Shown here: piece by piece, positions 57,362 to 64,000 of the stretch | Layout: each line of letters starts with the position of its first letter | How positions within the stretch are numbered: the stretch's first letter is position 1 | Source of the DNA: Adiantum capillus-veneris | Lineage: Eukaryota > Streptophyta > Polypodiopsida > Polypodiales > Pteridaceae | DNA length: 64,000 nt | Direction of reading: 5' to 3' | NCBI GenBank assembly: GCA_014529385.2 | Contig: CM043959.1 | Location: 58,940,753-59,004,752 of the forward strand | Notes under the pieces: model-generated | Databases searched by the model: none | What the model saw: the letters and a program-made list of their open reading frames with translations, nothing else | Told to the model about the DNA's origin: nothing | Made by a program: the position numbers and the translations under genes

Positions 57362-58339
57362 CTATCTACCTGGCTGCATGATCACAGAGACAACACCGTC
57401 TCTCGCATGATCCACATGCAATGGGTAACCTGTACCACTCCTGGCACCTCTCACAATCACTAGCGAACCCAAATGCATCACAAAATCTCGCTCTCGTAGC
57501 GAAATCTGATATCCACAATCTCTAAGCTGACCAATCGAGATCAAACTCACTGTCAAATCTGGTACATAGCGCACATGTCGTAACAAGTAAGACGCACCAC
57601 TCGGTAATGACAGTCTCACATCTCCTGCACCTGCTATCGCATGCACTGATCCATCGGTCAAACGTACACTGCCAAGCATCCCGCTAGAATAGCTACAAAA
57701 CCATTCACGATGCGGCGTGACATGAAACATAGCATCTGCGTCCAGCAACCACTGCGAAGGGAGTGCACTATCCACATGTATAGAATCTCATGCATAGCTC
57801 GAGGTAAAAGTGACATCCCCGTCACTAGTATACTCCGACACTACATCTGTCTCAACTGTCAAAGCAACTGAGTCCATGGCATCACTACATACATCTTTGA
57901 GACTGCCATGTCTCCTACGATGTTGCATACGACGAAAACAACGCCGTCTAACGTGTCCAGAATGACCACAATACCAACATATCACCTTTCGGCATACTCG
58001 TGAATGTACATGTCTCACACGAGTCCTTGATGACTCAGATCTATCATACATATCATGTAATCTGCGCCAAAGTGCTCTCAAAGTAGCCTCATACATAACA
58101 AGAGCATATACAGATTCCACAAGGTGCAAAGAGAGCGTAGATAGTGCCATCTCCTCTAGCTCCTGCCACTGATCGTCAGACATGTTTAAAGGTCTACCTG
58201 CATCACCACTCAATGGTCGATGCAACCCTCGCTGTGTCAATGCATCAAGCATACACTCTCTCCATGCCGCAAAGTCTGACCCATCAAACATGTGCATCTG
58301 TGAGAGGTCACAATCTGATCGATCACCTGTCTCTGCCAT
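57362..58339 (-). pseudogene. D gag and protease
   Basis: It starts at the ATG at 58339 (MAETGDRSDCDLSQ). Gag includes FDGSDFAAWRECMLDAL and a complete knuckle CWYCGHSGHVRRRC. A TGA at 57788-57790 is the only break before the protease, which continues in the same frame. The protease site reads LDADAMFHVTPHREWF, with ADA in place of SGA, so it is probably inactive. Gag and the packaging signals may still have allowed mobilisation in trans. Confidence 0.85.
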
Positions 58340-59787
58340 GAGCACGAGTAGCAAGCTAGATAGAAAAACCACCTCACCAACAACACCTGGAAACTGTCTA
58401 CAAATATGGCCAGAAACAGAATGTAAAACCTGTGAGACACACTCCAAAATAGAGCTCCCGCAATGTCAACCAAATCAGCCCTAAACTGGCTCGAATCGCA
58501 TAAAAAAAAAGTCTGCAAATATGGCTGCAAATCAGCCCCAAAACAGCCCCAAAATTCAGCTCTTAAACAACTGCATAAACAAGTCACAAACGTGTCCCAG
58601 ATCAGCCTTCAACTGAGTCATACATGGACACCTGCAAAGAGGAAACAATGGCTGAAAATTCAGTGCCCAAATAAGCCCTCAAACCTGCCTGTAAACTTGT
58701 AAACCTGTAGCTGAAACCTGTTGAAAAACCTCAAGCCATTAGTGGTCGAATCCGGCTACCTAGCTCGTAGCCACACAAGCATACATCACAACATTCACTC
58801 TTGTGAGTGTGGAAAGATAACTGTATGCCTGTCAAATCCGTGAGCTAATCACCAAGCCCACAATGTGCGGTATCGATGCATACACACGCACAAATCTCCC
58901 ACCTGCAGAGAACACCGCACGCAAATGCTGAGTGCAACCTGCAATCTCTACCTAGATTGCATAAATGATGCGCATAAAACTCCTGGGAAAATTTCGCCAG
59001 AGTTTCGTCAGTAAAACGGCCACAAAATCAGTAACCAAACTGACTGCACGCTCAAAACCATGAGCAACCAAAGCGCATCAAACCGCACTCCAAATGCATG
59101 CACCAATCTCCACACTTTGCATACATCATTGTAAACACCTGCAAATCTAGTACACAAATATCTGCTCTACCTGTGACTGCCAAAAAACATGCTCGAGGCA
59201 TACATTGCCGAGCTCAAAATGCAATCACATTAGTCTCCCTGAGCATCAAACCACATAAGGCATACATCGTATCCTCCCACCTGTGAGGAAACTTGCAGCA
59301 AATATCACTCTCACATCTGAGAGCAAACCATGTGTGGAATCCTCGACACACAATAAACAACTGCTGCTGCAGAAAATTCAGCGTTCAGAATTTTAAAATT
59401 CTGATATGATGAGCGCGTCCGGAGCGTGCCAAAACCCCAAGGTAGACTCCTGGATCGCATGTATCCGAGTCCGGGTGTGAAAGCTATGCCAAAAACCTCC
59501 GTTTCGGCCCCAAAACGCAGCATAAACTACCAAAAGAGGGCTGAAAAATGTAGCTCCTCAACCGTAGCTCGAATGAGGTTTCTCATGGCTCGAATGGCTT
59601 TGAAAGGGGGGTAAAACGCTAGGACGCTTGGTGACAACGCTCTCGGAAAGCTGAATTTGCCGATGCCGAAGTCGAAACCCTGTTTGCACTGTTTAAAGTG
59701 CGCGTGCACGCGGACGCGATTTCGGGAATGAAACTGGCTCTCCTCTGTCGTCGTGACTGTGCACACACGCGCTCCCTCCGCACCTAT
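58340..59787 (-). other. D leader (about 1.45 kb)
   Basis: It lies between primer site and gag. It has no convincing ORF and its base composition is richer in GC than the surrounding LTR sequence. A segment near 58990-59010 resembles the copia-1 leader. Confidence 0.65.
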
Positions 59788-59799
59788 GCTCTGATACCA
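59788..59799 (-). promoter_or_regulatory. D primer-binding site
   Basis: The minus strand reads TGGTATCAGAGC, a 12/12 match to the Met-type site. Confidence 0.9.
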
Positions 59800-59991
59800 A
59801 TTGAAGGGGATCGGGGAGCACCACAGACGAAGAGTGAGAGAGAGAGAAGGAGACACGACACACAGATATGGGTGGGGAGACTCAAAGAGTGAGCAGCCCC
59901 CTATACACTTATGCTATGTATAAGGTATACAAGTCAGTGGGCGCCCAGAATCTGGGCGGTCGGGCAAGGCACAGACGCCTATACCCCAACA

Positions 59992-60305
59992 ACCATGATG
60001 CATGAAGCTTTCATTGCATCACCTAGGTCACAAGGAGCATAAAGATTGTATTGCAACAAGTCTCTCAATCATAATACAAATGCCTATTAGAGGGGGGAGC
60101 GGCTGCACAAAAATCTGGTCCTCAATTGTTGTCATGCTCTCTAAATTCTCTCTTTTGCAAAAGTATTGTTCATGCCAAGTTAAATAAATGCTATGTTATG
60201 TTGCTAACTTCAATTATGTTCACCCTCTATGCTCACAAAGGAATTTCTCAAAAGTACTCTCTCTAATTTCCGCTACTCTCAAATTAATAGACCAATTCCA
60301 TTACA
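59992..60305 (+). repeat. A2 3' LTR, last part
   Basis: It is collinear with about 37218-37544. It ends ATTACA and is followed by the tatac duplication (60306-60310). Confidence 0.88.
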
Positions 60306-60684
60306 TATACTTGTGTTGCGGATACTACCATTGTATGTCATTGTGGAGCCAATTTTGGATTATTTTGATAGTCCTAATCATATTTTAGTCTTTTGAAGCA
60401 GAGCACTGGGGGCCAAGTTAACCATTGTGAGGTGGATCAGGTTGCTGGAGATTCCCATTCATAACCTCACCATAGGATATATATATATATAGACATGTAT
60501 AGGTGATTTTGATGCCAAGTTGGCTATTGTTCGACACTTTCTTTTAGTAGTATTTATCAGTTTATGTTCAATTATCACTCTTTTGCATCGAAGTGATTTT
60601 GCTGAATTTTTTATTGATATTTTGATCTTTGTACAAAGGAGGTTGTTGTCTAGTCTCACTCTCTAGCATTTTCTTTTGTTAGTT
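60306..60684 (+). other. copia-E leader, second part
   Basis: It continues from 35921 without A2. It contains a short (TA)n near 60477-60490. Confidence 0.7.
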
Positions 60685-61120
60685 ATGGTTGGAAATTTTG
60701 AGAAAGAAGAGTATTGTATCAAGAAGTTTGATGGCACAAACTTCACGATATGGAAACAGTGTATGCTTGATGTCTTGGTCAATAAGGGCACGTCAATCTC
60801 TTGATACTAGTGGGCATGGTGATGCATATATGGCTAGTGGAAGGAGCCAGAAATACTATCAATAGCAAAGAGGTCATTGTCACAATCGCGATCTTATGTA
60901 CGCAGCAAGAGTCTTCGACATGACACGAGGAACATTGTATGCTACCATTGTCATAATAAATGACACATGAAGAAAGATTGTTTTTTTTAAAAAATTAGAG
61001 AAGGTAAAGCCACTGTCGTAATTCTGACACCTCATAAACGTAGTGTAAAGATAGAGGAGCTCAATGTCATTGAGTCTCCACATGTAGATTTAGTTTCTGA
61101 CGTGTTGCAGCCATCGGATG
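60685..61120 (+). pseudogene. copia-E gag, centrally deleted
   Basis: It starts MVGNFEKEEYCIKKFDGTNF at the ATG at 60685. After about 35 codons it jumps to SLDTSGHGDAYM, which aligns with SLDASGHGYVYV late in copia-1 gag, so most of the capsid is missing. The knuckle reads CYHCHNK-stop-HMKKDC: all four ligands are present but a TGA lies inside. Confidence 0.82.
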
Positions 61121-61194
61121 TACTAATCTTCACTTTTTATTGGAGTCAACTGATTTGAGTCCAAAGGCTTTACTGTCTCTTGATGAACACTATG

Positions 61195-61838
61195 CATAGA
61201 ATTGAGTTATTGACTCATGTGCCAACTTTCATGTTACTCCTCACAAGGAGTGGTTCTCCAGTTATGCTTCTACACATGGTTCAATTAAGCTAGGTGATTC
61301 TCATCAGCTTGAGATATGTGGCATTGGAGATGTACATTTGTGTATGTGCAATGATATTGACTTCATGTTGCGAGGTGTCAGACAAAAGTTAACTAAGAGC
61401 TTGGTTTTAGCAAGACAGCTTGATGATCTTGGATATACTATAGTATTTGACAATGGTTATTGGTCATGCTCAAAGGCCCAAATTTTGACTCAATATACTC
61501 TTTCTATGTCTCTAGTGTGACACAGAATTCTATCTATGTATCTAAGCTTCCTTCTACCGAGTTGTGTCATAGTCGGCTTGGTCATATGAGTAAAAAGACA
61601 ATGGAGCACTTACACCATTTTGGCTATATCCCTACATTGAACTAATTTGATTTTGTGTGAGCATTGCATATATGGGAAAGAGACTAGGCTTACCACTTCT
61701 CCATTGGATAGAAAGATAAGAAATCTTCTAGATTTGGTTCATAGTGATCTTTGTGGGCCTATGCCACACAAGTCTCTAGGGGTGCATTATATTTCTTGAT
61801 TTTCATAGATGAATCTACTCGAGAGGTGTGGGTGTGTT
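61195..61838 (+). pseudogene. copia-E protease, pre-integrase and integrase start
   Basis: The protease reads VIDSCANFHVTPHKEWF (DSCA instead of DSGA). Pre-integrase HSRLGHMS near 61570 and CEHCIYGKETRL near 61655 follow, then DLVHSDLCGPMPHKS with the first integrase Asp. Frameshifts lie near 61450, 61640 and 61780. Confidence 0.85.
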
Positions 61839-62428
61839 TGAGCCACTTAAGTGGCTTGAGCCACAATAGTGGCTTGGCACCTAATTGTATAAATTTGGCT
61901 TTAAGATTATCTATTTTTTGCAAAACTATAATCATAGGATATCATTGAGGTGCTATGACATAGAGGAAAATTCTACTATACCATTTATTGCAAACAAGTT
62001 TTTTTTTTAAAATTCTAAAAATAGTAAGAAGCCATAAAATTGGCTTTTAAACTTAACAACATACATGTTTTTTAGGCCTAAAACAAGTCGACAATTGTTT
62101 TCTAAAAATAGTATAAGCATAGATTCTCATTGTATACATATCCATGTATTTATAAAAAAGGTTTCAATGTGCTTTGAAGGTTTTTAAGGGGTCTACATGG
62201 AATATCAAAAATTTTGAGCAATTTTTGTTCGATTGGACCTAAAGGAGGGCTCTTAAAAAATAGCATTTTTACATGAAATTATTTATCTCTATTTTTTTTC
62301 AACTCCCTACATGCCTTGAGAACAAATCCCTGAAAGGTTTTGACGATGTTTTTTGTGGTCAATGAGAACAAGAATTTACAAAAAAGTTGCTTATAGCCAC
62401 AAAAGTGGCTCATGTTTACACAACCCTA
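61839..62428. mobile_element. inverted-repeat insertion in copia-E integrase (about 590 bp)
   Basis: It separates EVWVC from RRKDELFNVF, which are adjacent in copia-1 (KVWVYF then KKKSD). The left end TGAGCCACTTAAGTGGCTTG and the inverted right-end copy TGAGCCACTTTTGTGGCTAT (62393-62412) are similar. Each is itself palindromic. gtgtt flanks it at 61834-61838 and 62429-62433. There is no ORF. The exact right boundary is uncertain by about 16 bases. Confidence 0.6.
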
Positions 62429-62433
62429 GTGTT

Positions 62434-64000
62434 AAGGAGGAAAGACGAACTCTTTAATGTCTTCCAAAATTTCCTACCCATGGTTGAGAACCAATTAAGC
62501 AAGAAGTTGAAGACTTTGCACAGTGACAATGGGGGAGAGTATGTCTCTAGTGAGTTTAAGGACTTTTATAACAAACGATGCATCAGAAGATAGTTCACTA
62601 CATTGTACACACCTGCTCAGAATGGAGTTGTTGAATGCATGAATAGAACTATTCAGGAGAGGGTCAATTCAGTGCTATCTATGGAAAATTCACCTCAAGA
62701 GTTTTCGGGAGAGGTTTTTATGACAATGGTACATATAATCAATAGGTCACCTAGTACGTCATTGAACTACAAGATTCCGTAGGAGATGTGGACAAGCAAG
62801 AAGCCTAATTATGATAGATTACGTGTGTTTGTGTGTGAGACATTCACACATGTGTGTAAAGATCTTAGAAATAAGTTTGACCCCAAGTCATACAAATATA
62901 TCTACATTGGCTATGGTGCAGATGGAGAGACGGGTTATCATCTATAGCATCCATAATATCAGAGATTTGTTCATAGCTTAGTGATCTTTAATGTGTTAAA
63001 GATGCATAGATAATCTATGAATTGCAAAATGAGGTTTGAGGACGTAGCCTCAATGCCAATTACACAAACAACTCAATCTACTAGCGATGTACCTACCATT
63101 AATAGTGCTCGTGAGAGAGCTAGTGATGATCTTGAGAGAGCAGAGTCCATCAGTCAGGCAATGAGGATATCTATGTGTGTCTCTCATGCCTTTGAGTGTT
63201 TTCAGCCAAGATTAGACTATTTGTTGTTCACTGACTGCGGACAGCCTACCTGCTACCAAGAGGCTATTGAAATGGTAGATAGTGTGAAGTGGGAGCATGA
63301 AATGCAGTTTGAGTATAGCTCAATTATGACAAATGACACTTGGAAATTGATAGAGTTGACAAAGGGCAAAGAAGCCTTGCCTAGAAAATGGGTGTACAAG
63401 AAGAAGTACACGGTTGATGATCTCGAGCCTAAGTATTTAAAGCTAGATTGGTTGCTAAGAATTTCAAGCAAAAGAAAGGCATGGACTTTGATGATATTTT
63501 TTCTCCAATAGTCAAGATGAATACATTGCATCTTGTGCTTGGGCTAGTATCCATTGAAGAAATGGAACTTGTCCAGATGGACATGAAGTCAAATTTCCTT
63601 CAGGGGTATCTTGATGAGGGGGTTTGAAGTCAAACATGAAAAGCCTACAAGGGAAGAATTGATGTATAGATTTCATAAGGCACTGTATGGACTAAAACAA
63701 GGCTCAAGGAAGTGGTATATGAAGTTTGACAAATACATGCATTCTCAAAGTTATGTAAGGATCCAATAAGATTATTGCTTGTATACCAGGAAGTTGAATG
63801 ATGATTTACTTATCATCTTAATACTCTATGATAATGACATGCTTATTGTTGGAAGTCTAAAGATGAGATTGCCATCATCTTGAAGGATTTGGACGATGCA
63901 AATTACTTTCTTGGTATGAATATCAAGAGGGATATAAAATGTGGAATATTGGAGTTGTCATGCAAATCACTTTTTTGGTATGCGTATCAAGAGGGATAGA
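62434..64000 (+). pseudogene. copia-E integrase core, linker and RT start
   Basis: HSDNGGEYVSSEF and AQNGVVECMNRT carry the second and third integrase residues (E kept). DSVKWEHEMQ and RKWVYKKKY open RT near 63280-63400, then DMKSNFLQGY. The YVDD motif reads YDND near 63827, so a catalytic Asp is displaced. Several stops are present. A 64-bp-period direct repeat (63897 and 63961) ends the window. Confidence 0.85.

Larger units (their letters stand above)
56259..59991 (-). mobile_element. Ty1/copia element D, internally deleted (3.7 kb)
   Basis: The 190-bp LTRs (56259-56448 and 59802-59991; TGTTGGGG...CCCCTTCA on the element strand) are nearly identical. A Met-type primer site at 59788-59799 matches 12 of 12. 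The leader is about 1.46 kb. Gag and protease are present, but integrase and most of RT are missing, leaving only an RT C-terminal remnant next to the 3' LTR. The flanks atcgt and accat agree at three of five bases. Confidence 0.9.
35922..60305 (+). mobile_element. Ty3/gypsy chromovirus A2, expanded to 24.4 kb by nested insertions
   Basis: It belongs to the same family as A1. It starts TGCCACAAAA (changed from TGTCATAAAA) and ends ATTACA, with a perfect 5-bp duplication tatac on both sides. Insertions within it are a solo LTR (38830-39457) in gag, copia C3 (41241-46644) between RT and RNase H, and, in its 3' LTR, element A3 (50063-55865) and copia D (56259-59991). Gag, protease, RT with FFDDI, RNase H and integrase remnants are all present but carry numerous stops. 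Confidence 0.93.
34929..64000 (+). mobile_element. Ty1/copia element copia-E, interrupted, runs off right edge
   Basis: The 5' LTR (34929-35128) and perfect Met-type primer site (35131-35142) are followed by a leader that is cut at 35921 and resumes at 60306, after chromovirus A2. Gag, protease, integrase and RT remnants follow to the window end. The tatac duplication at the two cut points shows that A2 inserted into this leader. Its coding region is related to copia-1 at the left edge. The 3' LTR is outside the window. Confidence 0.82.

Overview
The window is repeat-dense nuclear DNA of a land plant. Every recognisable coding segment belongs to a transposable element, and I see no host gene, rRNA, tRNA gene, CRISPR array or operon. 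The plant assignment rests on the element set: Ty3/gypsy elements of the Tat type (dual RNase H) and chromovirus type (C-terminal chromodomain), Ty1/copia elements with initiator-methionine-tRNA-type primer sites, and a plant-style L1 LINE with an RVT zinc-binding tail. The species cannot be told. A probable piggyBac-like element and the very dense nesting would fit a large-genome lineage outside the flowering plants, but that is inference.

Layout, left half. Positions 1-2494 hold the 5' part of a decayed Ty1/copia element on the minus strand (copia-1). Positions 2495-5932 are mostly unassigned but contain several inverted repeats, including a 206-bp MITE-like fold-back (4848-5053). Positions 5941-33253 are one L1 LINE on the minus strand, flanked by the 8-bp repeat tatccagt. 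It has been split twice: by chromovirus A1 (9740-18509, TSD agtt) inside ORF2, and by a TTAA-flanked inverted-repeat element (19889-32516) inside ORF1. That element itself contains the 11.3-kb Tat-type gypsy element B (20948-32228, TSD acat). Removing the insertions leaves a LINE of about 5.9 kb, and the ORF1 frame closes exactly at the TTAA.

Layout, right half. Positions 33262-34928 are mostly unassigned. A plus-strand copia element (copia-E) has its 5' LTR at about 34929-35128 and primer site at 35131-35142, and it runs off the right edge. Its leader is split by chromovirus A2 (35922-60305, TSD tatac). A2 has in turn received a 628-bp probable solo LTR (38830-39457), a nearly intact copia element C3 (41241-46644, TSD taggt, with a tandemly doubled 3' LTR), an internally deleted sister element A3 (50063-55865), and a deletion-derivative copia D (56259-59991). 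Copia-E also carries a roughly 590-bp inverted-repeat insertion in its integrase region (about 61839-62428).

How the parts relate. The nesting gives an insertion order: L1, then A1 and the TTAA element, then B inside the latter; separately copia-E, then A2, then C3, A3, D and the solo LTR. Nearly all proteins are broken, but B and C3 each keep their gag-pol in one reading frame interrupted by only two nonsense codons, and their LTRs are almost identical. The most unusual items are the TTAA/CACTAGAA element with subterminal palindromes, a pair of mutually similar small ORFs in the leader of B, and the LTR-aat-LTR tandem at the 3' end of C3.
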